Below the pieces are notes generated by a model. The model was not told the origin of the DNA and searched no databases. It worked only from the letters and a program-made list of their open reading frames with translations. Source: Serratia inhibens (lineage in GTDB: Bacteria; Pseudomonadota; Gammaproteobacteria; Enterobacterales; Enterobacteriaceae). From it: a DNA stretch of 64,000 nt. Positions within the stretch are counted from its first letter, which is position 1, and each line of letters begins with the position of its first letter. Positions 55,618-63,179 of this stretch are shown piece after piece. The stretch is taken from positions 62,001 through 126,000 of the forward strand of contig NZ_QYYG01000002.1 in assembly GCF_003591175.1 (NCBI RefSeq), in the 5' to 3' direction. The translations under genes and the position numbers were made by a program.

Positions 55618-56666
55618 CGGGTTCGCGGGTCCACTAAATAAGTCAGCGCGTCGGCCAGTGCGTTAAGCACCACGAAACAGGTGCCGATCAGCAGCGTAGC
55701 GCCAAGAATGGCCGGCGTATCGGCGGCAAACAGCGCGGTGGTCAGATAACGCCCGACGCCCGGCCAGGCGAACACCGTTTCGGTCAGTACCGCGCCTTCG
55801 AGCAGGCTGGCGTAGGACAGCGACAAAACGGTGATCAGCGTACCGAGCACATTGGGAAACACGTGGCGCAACAGAATACGCACGCGGCTGGCGCCTTTGG
55901 ATCGCGCCAGAGTGACGTACTCTTTGTTGCACTCTTCCAGCATCGCCGCGCGCAGCAGGCGGGTGATGCCCGCCATCGACAGCAGCGCCAGCGCCACCAC
56001 CGGCAGCCACAGGTGGCTGATGGCGTTGTAAAACATCTCGCGGTCGCCGGACAGCCAGCTATCGATCAGCACAAATCCGCTGCGCGGCTCCATGCTGTAA
56101 AGGTAGATGTCATCCAGCCGCCCCGGCCCTGCAGACCAATGCAGCGTGGCATAAAACAGCAGCAGGCCCAGCAAGCTGAGCCAGAAGATCGGTACCGAGT
56201 AGCCTATCAGCGACAGCAGGCGCGCCGCGTTATCCAGCCAGCTGCCCGGTTTGAGCACCGCCAGAAACGCCAGCGTAATGCCGCCGAGGGCGCCGAGGAT
56301 AATGGCGCAGGTGGCCAACTCTACCGTCGCCGGGAAAGTACGCAGCAGATCGCTCAGCACCGGCTGCGAGGTGATGCGGGATATCCCCATATCGCCGTGC
56401 GCCAGATGCACCAGATAGCGCCAGAACTGCACCGGCAGCGGCTGATCCAGCCCCAAATCGTGGCGCACCTGGGCGTAAGTGGCTTCGCTGGCGTGATCGC
56501 CGGCAATTTGCAACGTGGGGTCGATCGGCGCCAGATGCGAGAGCATAAAGGTGAACAGCAACAGGCCGAGCAGCGTCAGCGCCAGGGACAGCACGCCGGT
56601 CAACAGCCTGCGGCCCCAGCGCCAGCTGTGCCGGGCGAACCCGGCAGAGGAAGAACGGGTTGCCAT
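55614..56666 (-). CDS. ABC transporter permease, DppB-like
   Basis: The 350-residue permease has an N-terminal helix (LLTGVLSLALTLLGLLLFTFMLSHLAPIDPT), a periplasmic segment with DLGLDQPLPVQFWRYLVHLAHGDMG, and the coupling loop EECNKEYVTLARSKGASRVRILLRHVFPN near 238. These match DppB. The ATG overlaps the stop of the binding-protein gene by one base. It pairs with the DppC-like permease to form the channel. Confidence 0.92.
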   Translation of the reverse strand: MATRSSSAGFARHSWRWGRRLLTGVLSLALTLLGLLLFTFMLSHLAPIDPTLQIAGDHASEATYAQVRHDLGLDQPLPVQFWRYLVHLAHGDMGISRITSQPVLSDLLRTFPATVELATCAIILGALGGITLAFLAVLKPGSWLDNAARLLSLIGYSVPIFWLSLLGLLLFYATLHWSAGPGRLDDIYLYSMEPRSGFVLIDSWLSGDREMFYNAISHLWLPVVALALLSMAGITRLLRAAMLEECNKEYVTLARSKGASRVRILLRHVFPNVLGTLITVLSLSYASLLEGAVLTETVFAWPGVGRYLTTALFAADTPAILGATLLIGTCFVVLNALADALTYLVDPRTR

Positions 56667-58234
56667 TACTTGCTGACCTTGCTGTAGAACACCATGTCAG
56701 GATTGATGCCCTGCACGTAGCCTTTCAGATTGTCGCGCACGGCGATCAGGCTGCGCGCTTGCAGACCGATAACAAACGGCGAGCTTTGCTGAACGGACTT
56801 CTGCAACTGTTGGTAATCCGCCACCCGTTTGGCGGTGTCATTCTCCGCCGTGGCCGCCAGCGTCAGTTTACTCAGAGCAGGAATTTGCCAGTTGGCGCGC
56901 CAGGCCAGGGTTTTGCTGCCGTCTTCCGGATTATAGGCGAAGGCGGCGGCGTTGGTGTTCGGGTCAAAATAATCCGGCCCCCACGAGGTCAGGACCGCGT
57001 CATAGTTCAGGGTTTTGACCTTGGTGGATACCTGCGCGCTTAGCCCCGGCACCAGATCCACCTTCACGCCCCCCTGGGCGAAGCTGGCCTGCAACGCCTG
57101 GGCGATATCCAGGTACGGCGGCTGGTTGTTGACGTCCAGCTTGAAGCTGACGTTTTTCAGGCCGGCCTTCGCCAGGATTTCTTTGGCTTTTTGCGGATTG
57201 AAACTGTACGGCCGCTCCTTCAGCGCACCCAGATACCCTTCCGGCAGGAAGGCCTGGTGGTTCTGGAACTGCCCTTTCAGCAGATCGTTGGCGATGCCGT
57301 TATAGTCGAACAGCCAACGCGCCGCTTCCCAGAACGCCGGATTGCCCAGCGCCGGCGACGCCTTGGCGTTGAACTGCAGGAAGTAGAGTGAGGCATACGG
57401 GATCGCCAGCGGTTTTACGCCCGGCTTGTCTTTCAGCGCCGCCATCTGGTCTGCGCCCAGGTTACGTGCAATATCGGCGTCGCCCTGCTCCAACAGCAAA
57501 CGGCGTGCAGCCGGATCCGGCACGTTCTTGATCAAGACGGTTTTCAGCGTTGGTGCGCCTTCCGGCGAGGTAGGGTTGGCATCCAGCACCACCACTTCAT
57601 GCGGTACATAGGTGCGGATTTTATACGGGCCGCTGCCGGCGGAATGGCTGTTCAGCCACTGATGCCCCAAATCATCGCCCTGCTGGTGCGCCAGCGCTTC
57701 TTTGGCATCGACAATCGAGGACACCGGCGCCGACAGTAGGCTGAGCACGAACGCCGGGCTGACGTTTTCGCTCCAGCTTATTTTCACCTTATGGTCGTCA
57801 ACCTTGATCAAGTGCTGGTCGACGTTTTTGGCATTCCAACCCAGTTGGGTGAGGATAAACGACGGCTCCAGGTTCAGCTTCACCACCCTTGATAGCGAGA
57901 AGATCACGTCCTCCGGGCGCAGCGGGTTGCCGCTGGAGAATTTGGCGTCCGGCCGCAGGCTGAAGGTCAGGCTGCGGTTATCGCTGCCCGCCTGCCATTC
58001 GCCGGCCAGCGTAGGTTTGAGGTCGATCGGGTTCTGCGGGTCCGACTGGATCAGGCGCTGATACAGGCTGTTGAACGATTGTACCGTGGTTAATTCAAAG
58101 CCCTGGGCAGGGTCAAAGCTGACAACGTCATCAATTGACTGGGCAATCACCAACGTATTCGCCGGGGTCGCCGCCTGCGTGTTGAAACTGGCCGCTACGG
58201 CCAAAAAGAGCAAAGAAGGAACGAACGCTTTCAT
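56666..58234 (-). CDS. Peptide-type ABC transporter substrate-binding protein (copy 1)
   Basis: The 522-residue protein begins with a signal peptide (MKAFVPSLLFLAVAASFNTQA) and has the SBP_bac_5 fold (DDVVSFDPAQGFELTTVQSFNSLYQRL, LTFSLRPDAKFSSGNPLRPEDVIFSLSRVV). It is the first gene of a five-gene unit: binding protein, two permeases, two ATPases. GGAGAG precedes the ATG. A paralogous second binding protein closes the cluster. Ligand specificity cannot be read from sequence. Confidence 0.9.
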   Translation of the reverse strand: MKAFVPSLLFLAVAASFNTQAATPANTLVIAQSIDDVVSFDPAQGFELTTVQSFNSLYQRLIQSDPQNPIDLKPTLAGEWQAGSDNRSLTFSLRPDAKFSSGNPLRPEDVIFSLSRVVKLNLEPSFILTQLGWNAKNVDQHLIKVDDHKVKISWSENVSPAFVLSLLSAPVSSIVDAKEALAHQQGDDLGHQWLNSHSAGSGPYKIRTYVPHEVVVLDANPTSPEGAPTLKTVLIKNVPDPAARRLLLEQGDADIARNLGADQMAALKDKPGVKPLAIPYASLYFLQFNAKASPALGNPAFWEAARWLFDYNGIANDLLKGQFQNHQAFLPEGYLGALKERPYSFNPQKAKEILAKAGLKNVSFKLDVNNQPPYLDIAQALQASFAQGGVKVDLVPGLSAQVSTKVKTLNYDAVLTSWGPDYFDPNTNAAAFAYNPEDGSKTLAWRANWQIPALSKLTLAATAENDTAKRVADYQQLQKSVQQSSPFVIGLQARSLIAVRDNLKGYVQGINPDMVFYSKVSK

Positions 58235-58518
58235 CAGAAACTCTCCAAGCGGATGGAATTTATAGTAATTTCGCGAGTGTATGTGAGTGCATTCGGCAGG
58301 CGAAGGTACTTAAATAACTATAGATATTCTTTTTATATCTATAGATGAGCTTTTGATTATTAAGCAGGCTAAGTTCTGCGACCTTGCCCGCAATGGCGTG
58401 CGCAAATTTTGTCGCTAATGACGTCTCTTGCGTGATGATGCGCATCTGAAAAAACAACGCGTTGCGTTGCCCCTTGCCTGCGATTAGCGTGCGGTTAGTC
58501 AAGGCCAGGGATGATCAA

Positions 58519-59121
58519 ATGGGAAATAATACGCCAACGGATGGCGAGCAAAACTTGCATCATCAGGCGGTGCAACAGACGCTTGAAGATATGAATATCG
58601 TACTGGTCGAATCAGGTCTTTTCATCAACCTATTGACCGAACAAGATCGTCGCTGGCAAAAAGGCAGAAAAAACGGCCACACGCTGAACTGGCGATCATT
58701 ATTGAAATTTTATGACAATGCACAGTTGGAACCAGGAAACTTTGCTTTTGTTTTCAGATGGATTGCCGCGCCATTGACGCGTGCCGGCTTTTGCTTGTGT
58801 TACTACCACAGATTGGGCAATGTCATCGAGCTTGTCGCATTGGAGAGTTTTGCAGGACGAGAGGTTAAACATCCGCTAAGCGGCAAGATGCTGCAACACT
58901 GCCTGCATGCCCTCTATTTTTATGGCGTGAATCTGCGTGCACAGGGGCTGATATCTGAAACGCTTCCCAACATACTGATCAGTAACGCACTCAATGATCG
59001 GTTGCTCTCGTTTTATACCCGTCAGGCATCATTCATCGTGATACCCGGCACCATGAATTGCAAAACGGATTTCATCGCGTTGAGAAAAAACATACGGCAC
59101 CTTAAAAAAATGCAAGGTTAA
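58519..59121 (+). CDS. Unrecognised protein, possibly GNAT-like
   Basis: I do not recognise this 200-residue protein. The middle and end have an order of strands and helices reminiscent of GNAT acetyltransferases: AGFCLCYYHRLG, VIELVALESFAG, HPLSGKMLQHCLHALYFYGVNLRAQG, then SNALNDRLLSFYTRQASF, which resembles the usual N-x-R-x-x-x-x-Y-x-x-x-G-F end. The acetyl-CoA loop (Q/RxxGxG/A) is not clear. ATG 58519 follows AGGGAT; a TTG at 58462 would add 19 residues. It is followed by a 64-residue gene and a shared terminator. Base use is more AT-rich than in flanking genes. Confidence 0.6.
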   Translation: MGNNTPTDGEQNLHHQAVQQTLEDMNIVLVESGLFINLLTEQDRRWQKGRKNGHTLNWRSLLKFYDNAQLEPGNFAFVFRWIAAPLTRAGFCLCYYHRLGNVIELVALESFAGREVKHPLSGKMLQHCLHALYFYGVNLRAQGLISETLPNILISNALNDRLLSFYTRQASFIVIPGTMNCKTDFIALRKNIRHLKKMQG

Positions 59122-59172
59122 GTTCTTGCGTGATAAGGTGTGCTCAAATAATGTTCAAAAAAGGAGAGCGAC

Positions 59173-59367
59173 ATGAAGGACCTCAACGACCCAACGCTAT
59201 CAATTCAAGAAGAAAAAGAAATCGCGATCGAAATTATGCGGCAACATATACGCTGGCAACTGGCTAATCCACTCCGCCCTGAAGAAATTCCCTTGTTGGA
59301 AGCCATTGGCCCGGTGCAAAAAAGCAAACGCCGTCTGGTTAGAAAGCTATTGAAAAAACAGCTTTAG
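59173..59367 (+). CDS. Small unrecognised 64-residue protein
   Basis: The frame starts at ATG 59173 with AAGGAGAG upstream, a strong ribosome site. The protein is charged and probably helical: SIQEEKEIAIEIMRQHIRWQLANPLRPEEIPLLEAIGPVQKSKRRLVRKLLKKQL, acidic first and strongly basic last. There is no signal or membrane segment. It lies 51 bases after the GNAT-like gene and is followed by an intrinsic terminator, so the two are probably one transcript. Confidence 0.6.
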   Translation: MKDLNDPTLSIQEEKEIAIEIMRQHIRWQLANPLRPEEIPLLEAIGPVQKSKRRLVRKLLKKQL

Positions 59368-59378
59368 GTTTCTCTGTC

Positions 59379-59402
59379 GCCGGGCAAACTGCCCGGCTTT
59401 TT
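59379..59402 (+). terminator. Intrinsic terminator
   Basis: GCCGGGCA pairs with TGCCCGGC around an AAC loop (59379-59397), followed by five T residues. It ends the two-gene unit at 58519-59367. Confidence 0.9.
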
Positions 59403-59417
59403 ATGTTCCTCGCCGGA

Positions 59418-60371
59418 TCAAATCTGGTAATCGATCACCGCATCCAACTGTGAGGAGAATACCTTGTCCTTGATTTCGGTCAGTGACAGAGTCGGGTTAC
59501 ACAGCTGGATAAATCGCCAGGCATAGTTACGTTGTAACTGGCTGCGTTTCAACCCCAGCCACACGGTATTGGGTTCGAACAGGTGTTCGGCATTGAGGCT
59601 GACCAGCCCGTGGTCACGCTCTTTCTCGTACGACATATCCGCCAATACGCCAACCCCCAGCCCCAACTCGACATAGGTTTTAATCACGTCGGAATCCTGC
59701 GCGCTCAATGCAATGTCCGGCGTCAGCCCCGCCGCTTTGAACGCGGCGTCCAGCTTCGAACGGCCGGTGATGCCCTGCCGATAGGTGATCAGCGGCAGCG
59801 TGCTGAGCATCTCCAGCGTGACCTGTGGCTGACGCGTCAACTCATGCCCCTCCGGCACCAAAATGGTGTGATGCCAGCGGTAATAAGGAAACGCCGCCAG
59901 GGACTCATCGCTCATCAGCCGCTCGCTGGCAATACCGATATCGGCTTCGCCGGAGGCCAGCATGCCGACAATTTCCTCCGGGCTGCCCTGGTTCAGCACC
60001 ACTCTCACCCGCGGATATAACGCGCGGAACTCTTTAATCACCCCCGGCAGACTGTAACGTGCCTGAGTGTGGGTGGTGGCGATATGCAGTTGGCCGGAGT
60101 CGTTGCTGCTGAATACGTCGGCCAGGCGGCGGATATTATTGGCGTCATTCAGGATGCGTTCCGCCACTACCAGCAACTCTTTACCCGGTTCGGTCATGCC
60201 CAATAAACGCTTCCCGCGGCGGATAAATATCTCAATACCCAGCTCTTCTTCCAGCTCACGAATATGACGGCTAACCCCAGATTGCGAGGTAAATAACGTG
60301 TTGGCGACCTCGGTCAGGTTGTAGTTGCAACGCGCCGATTCACGAATAATTTTTAGTTGTTGAAAGTTCAT
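59418..60371 (-). CDS. cbl: LysR-type regulator Cbl (CysB-like)
   Basis: The 317-residue protein matches E. coli Cbl (316) closely from MNFQQLKIIRESARCNYNLTEVAN to the same last four residues DYQI. The helix-turn-helix is LTEVANTLFTSQSGVSRHI at 20-38; the ligand domain has HIATTHTQARYSLP and LITYRQGITGRSKLD, which in CysB/Cbl bind sulfur signals such as APS. Cbl activates genes for sulfonate-sulfur use under sulfate starvation. ATG 60371 follows GGGGAAGG; the longer frame adds no conserved sequence. Neighbouring genes are not obvious targets. Confidence 0.93.
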   Translation of the reverse strand: MNFQQLKIIRESARCNYNLTEVANTLFTSQSGVSRHIRELEEELGIEIFIRRGKRLLGMTEPGKELLVVAERILNDANNIRRLADVFSSNDSGQLHIATTHTQARYSLPGVIKEFRALYPRVRVVLNQGSPEEIVGMLASGEADIGIASERLMSDESLAAFPYYRWHHTILVPEGHELTRQPQVTLEMLSTLPLITYRQGITGRSKLDAAFKAAGLTPDIALSAQDSDVIKTYVELGLGVGVLADMSYEKERDHGLVSLNAEHLFEPNTVWLGLKRSQLQRNYAWRFIQLCNPTLSLTEIKDKVFSSQLDAVIDYQI

Positions 60372-60619
60372 CCCTTCCCCCTGTCGAGCAATATTGTTAA
60401 CGACAGTGATACTGAGTCTGGCGGGAGGGAACAAATAAGAAATAACCTTTACTTATGCATTTTCATGCTAAGTAGATTTTTCACGGCCGTGAATTAACTG
60501 TTTCTTCGAGATAAAATAATGAACACCTTTAAAATTAACAAGATACAAAACCATTAAATAATTGTGGATTAAATATTCCTGCGAAATAAAGTTATTAAAT
60601 ATAGGTATTGGATATATAT
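60372..60619. other. AT-rich cbl upstream region
   Basis: This holds the cbl control region and the space before the chaC terminator. It is AT-rich with no reading frame that I would support and no clear operator. Confidence 0.4.
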
Positions 60620-60645
60620 AAAAACGGGCCCTGCATGCAGAGCCC
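60620..60645 (-). terminator. Intrinsic terminator of chaC
   Basis: Minus-strand GGGCTCTGC (60645-60637) pairs with GCAGGGCCC (60634-60626), followed by GTTTTTATAT. It lies about 30 bases after the chaC stop. Confidence 0.8.
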
Positions 60646-60673
60646 ATTTGGAAAGGATGTTTCGGCCGAGAGG

Positions 60674-61369
60674 TCAGGCGGTCGCTTCGCCGCCAATAGG
60701 GCCGGATGTGTTCTGTTGCAGCCACTGCTGCACGTAGTTGACCAAATCGCCGATGCAGTCATCTTTCATGCCGTGATTTTTCAGCTCGTTATCCAGTGCA
60801 AACAGGTATTGGGCGTTGGTGCCCAACGGCCCGCTGGCACTGGCGATCAAAGGCGCTATCACCTGATGGCTGGTGTCCTCTTCAAACAAGGGATGCTGCG
60901 GGTTCATCACGAATACCAACGCGGTGACCACTTCACCATCGGCAAGCTGGAGATCGCACCAGGTCGGCAGATAACAGCCGGTCACCATTTCGCGTTTCCA
61001 CAGCAGTTCCAGCTCTTCGCGTAGCTTCTCTTCCGGCAGGCGGAACGCCAGCCCGGTAGTATGGCCGCCCTCTTTCAGCGCCAGCATGCGCCCTGGCTGA
61101 TGCAAGGTGCCGCGCCCGGCGGTCAACCGCAGGCAAAACGCACGGTGCCACCCCTGCAACGTAGCCGGACGAACCTCTTCGGATTCGAATACCGGGTTCC
61201 ACATCAGCGAGCCATAACCGAAGACCCACACCGGGCTGTTATCCGGGCGACGGGATAAAGTGCAATTCAGCGAGGCCGCACGCTGCTCTGATGTCAGTAA
61301 CAGCGACTCCTCAATTGTGCCGAATGCTGTTTTGCAATCTGCCTTTTGCAGAAAATCTCGCGTTAACAC
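60674..61369 (-). CDS. chaC: Glutathione-specific gamma-glutamylcyclotransferase ChaC
   Basis: The 231-residue protein equals E. coli ChaC in length and reads nearly the same around VWVFGYGSLMWNP, GWHRAFCLRLTAGRGT and LLWKREMVTGCYLPTW. ChaC cleaves glutathione to 5-oxoproline and Cys-Gly in the cytoplasm; the GYGSLMW loop binds the gamma-glutamyl group. It starts with GTG at 61369, supported by AGGAGG 8 bases upstream. As in E. coli it follows chaB, but here with a gap of about 260 bases that may hold its own promoter. Confidence 0.95.
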   Translation of the reverse strand: MLTRDFLQKADCKTAFGTIEESLLLTSEQRAASLNCTLSRRPDNSPVWVFGYGSLMWNPVFESEEVRPATLQGWHRAFCLRLTAGRGTLHQPGRMLALKEGGHTTGLAFRLPEEKLREELELLWKREMVTGCYLPTWCDLQLADGEVVTALVFVMNPQHPLFEEDTSHQVIAPLIASASGPLGTNAQYLFALDNELKNHGMKDDCIGDLVNYVQQWLQQNTSGPIGGEATA

Positions 61370-61630
61370 CTTAACAACCTCCTGGGAATAGGCTACTCAT
61401 ACTCCCTCGCCACTGCGAACTCTGGAATTTTTATTTATTGGATGCGGAATTTTATTAATTCAATAGTCACTCCACGATAATAATGACCTTATTCTTTTCT
61501 CAATCCGCAATCAAGTTTCAAAACGTAGATAAAGTGAAAAAGTATTTGTACGCGTGAGCAATAATATTAATTGCATGCTTAGCTATGCAGATATTGTGAT
61601 TTTCCCGGCACCTTATGCCGGGATTTAAGG

Positions 61631-61858
61631 TTACTTTTTGTGCCAACGATCGTCGTCGCCTTTGCGATAGGTCTGCTTCACCGCCGCCCAGGCGATTTTG
61701 TGCGCCGTTTCTTCGCGGCTGCCATCGCCGCGACGGTCATCCGGATCACGATATTGATCCCAGGCGCTGTTAAACGCTTCCTTATAGATCTCTTGTGCAT
61801 GATCCGGCAGCACATTTTTCACATTGTCGGGTAAGGCGCTCTTACTTTTATAGGGCAT
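61631..61858 (-). CDS. chaB: ChaB family protein
   Basis: This 75-residue protein matches E. coli ChaB: MPYKSKSALPDNVKNVLPDHAQEIYKEAFNSAW, then a charged loop and ETAHKIAWAAVKQTYRKGDD. ChaB is a small helical protein encoded beside the cation antiporter ChaA and proposed to regulate it; the mechanism is unproven. GGGAGAAAAG lies before the ATG. A hairpin without U-tract follows the stop at about 61602-61622. Confidence 0.93.
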   Translation of the reverse strand: MPYKSKSALPDNVKNVLPDHAQEIYKEAFNSAWDQYRDPDDRRGDGSREETAHKIAWAAVKQTYRKGDDDRWHKK

Positions 61859-61923
61859 AACTTTTCTCCCGTAACGACATAGGAGCTTATAAGCCTAGTC
61901 AATACCGACGGCCACCTCAATCA

Positions 61924-61942
61924 GCAAACGATTCTCATTATC
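61924..61942. promoter_or_regulatory. Fur box
   Basis: GCAAACGATTCTCATTATC matches 14 of 19 positions of the Fur consensus. It lies 47 bases before the GTG of a siderophore-interacting protein, which fits iron repression. Confidence 0.7.
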
Positions 61943-61988
61943 AAATGACATGATATACTCGGCGCCAAACGAACATAAGGAGATCACC

Positions 61989-62807
61989 GTGAATACCGAT
62001 GCCCCCCGCTCACGCGCGCCTTACCTGATTGAAGTCGCCGCTGTCCGTGACATTACGCCGCACCTGCGTCGCATCACCTTTAGCGCGCCAGACCTGCGCC
62101 ATTACCCGGCACAAGCCGCTGCCGCGCACATCAAGGTTTTCCTGCCGCTCGCAGGCCAACGGCAACCGGACCTCCCAACGTTGACCGCTAACGGCCCGGT
62201 TTGGGCAGCGGATGCGGTACGCCCGATTATCCGCACCTATTCGGTGCGCGCCGTGCGCCCGGAACTGGCCGAGATCGACATCGAATTCGCCATTCACGAT
62301 CATAGCGGCCCGGCGGTAAACTTTGCGCGCCAGGCTAAAGCAGGCGATAAAATTGGCATCAGCAACCCTGGCGGCCCCAAACCGATGCTGCCACCGGCCG
62401 ATTTCTACTGCCTGGCCGGAGACCCTTCATCTTTACCCGCGCTGGCCGCGTTGCTGGAACAACTACCGGCGAGCAGTGAAGGCCATGCTTTTATCCGCGT
62501 GGATACTGCCGCCGATGTTATCAGCCTGAAAAAACCCGCCGGCGTCGAGCTGAATTGGATTGTCGGCGGCACCGAGAAAACGCCGGAGCTGATAACCCAA
62601 TTTTGCGCATTGCCCCTGCCGCAGGCCGCAACCCAGTTCTGGCTGGCGGGTGAAGATCGCCTGGTGGTCGAGCTGCGCCGCTACCTGCGCCGCGATCGTC
62701 AATGTGACCGTAATCAGCTTTATGCCGTACCTTACTGGCGTGAGGGGTTAAATGAAGAGGGTTATCATAATAAACGGCATGAAATCATGGATAACATTGA
62801 CGACTAA
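61989..62807 (+). CDS. Siderophore-interacting protein (ferric-siderophore reductase)
   Basis: The 272-residue protein belongs to the ViuB/YqjH family, NAD(P)H-flavin enzymes that release iron from imported siderophores. The FAD domain has ITPHLRRITFSAPDLRHY and RTYSVRAVRPELAEIDIEFAIHDHSGPAVNFARQAKAGDKIGI; the RTYSVR block binds FAD and the GPAVNFA block its ribityl side. GTG 61989 with AAGGAG upstream is preferred over an ATG 13 codons earlier that lies in the promoter. It stands between chaB and chaA, absent there in E. coli, and an intrinsic terminator follows. Confidence 0.92.
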   Translation: MNTDAPRSRAPYLIEVAAVRDITPHLRRITFSAPDLRHYPAQAAAAHIKVFLPLAGQRQPDLPTLTANGPVWAADAVRPIIRTYSVRAVRPELAEIDIEFAIHDHSGPAVNFARQAKAGDKIGISNPGGPKPMLPPADFYCLAGDPSSLPALAALLEQLPASSEGHAFIRVDTAADVISLKKPAGVELNWIVGGTEKTPELITQFCALPLPQAATQFWLAGEDRLVVELRRYLRRDRQCDRNQLYAVPYWREGLNEEGYHNKRHEIMDNIDD

Positions 62808-62907
62808 TGGGAATTTTCTCCTTTATTAACCATGTAATGCGAGAATAATTGCAATTTACGCGCCATTGATGCAAAAAATCAAACCCACTACGTAAAAGTA
62901 AGTAAAT

Positions 62908-62933
62908 AAAACCGCATCCGTTGCGGTTTTTTT
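62908..62933 (+). terminator. Intrinsic terminator of the siderophore-interacting gene
   Basis: ACCGCA (62911-62916) pairs with TGCGGT (62922-62927), followed by six further T residues; flanking A's extend the stem. Confidence 0.85.
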
Positions 62934-63052
62934 GTTAACCTTGTCACACAAAGCAAGCAATTGCTTTTTCAAGTAAAACAACATCACATCATTACCCGAC
63001 ACAAGACACAGGGTGTATCCTATTATTATTAAATATAAATATACCCAATGGA

Positions 63053-63087
63053 TTTCAAACTGCGGCCAACAATGCGGCAGCTTGAAA
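63053..63087. repeat. Imperfect inverted repeat, possible dispersed element
   Basis: TTTCAAACTGC (63053-63063) and GCAGCTTGAAA (63077-63087) form an 11-base stem with one mismatch. The preceding TATACCCAATGGATTTCAAA recalls short extragenic repeats I associate with Serratia and Yersinia genomes; only this copy is in the window. The whole gap 62808-63179 otherwise holds the terminator above and the chaA promoter region. Confidence 0.4.
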
Positions 63088-63179
63088 GGCGCCGGGTAGA
63101 CATTCTGGATACGCGAGTTGCCGTGCTGCGGCAGTCAGCGATGACGGGTCCACGCTGTTTGAGAAGGAGTACCATCAAA

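Noticed and set aside
61602-61622. GC-rich hairpin after chaB as an intrinsic terminator
   Set aside because: The stem is good but no T run follows on the minus strand, so it is not listed as a terminator.
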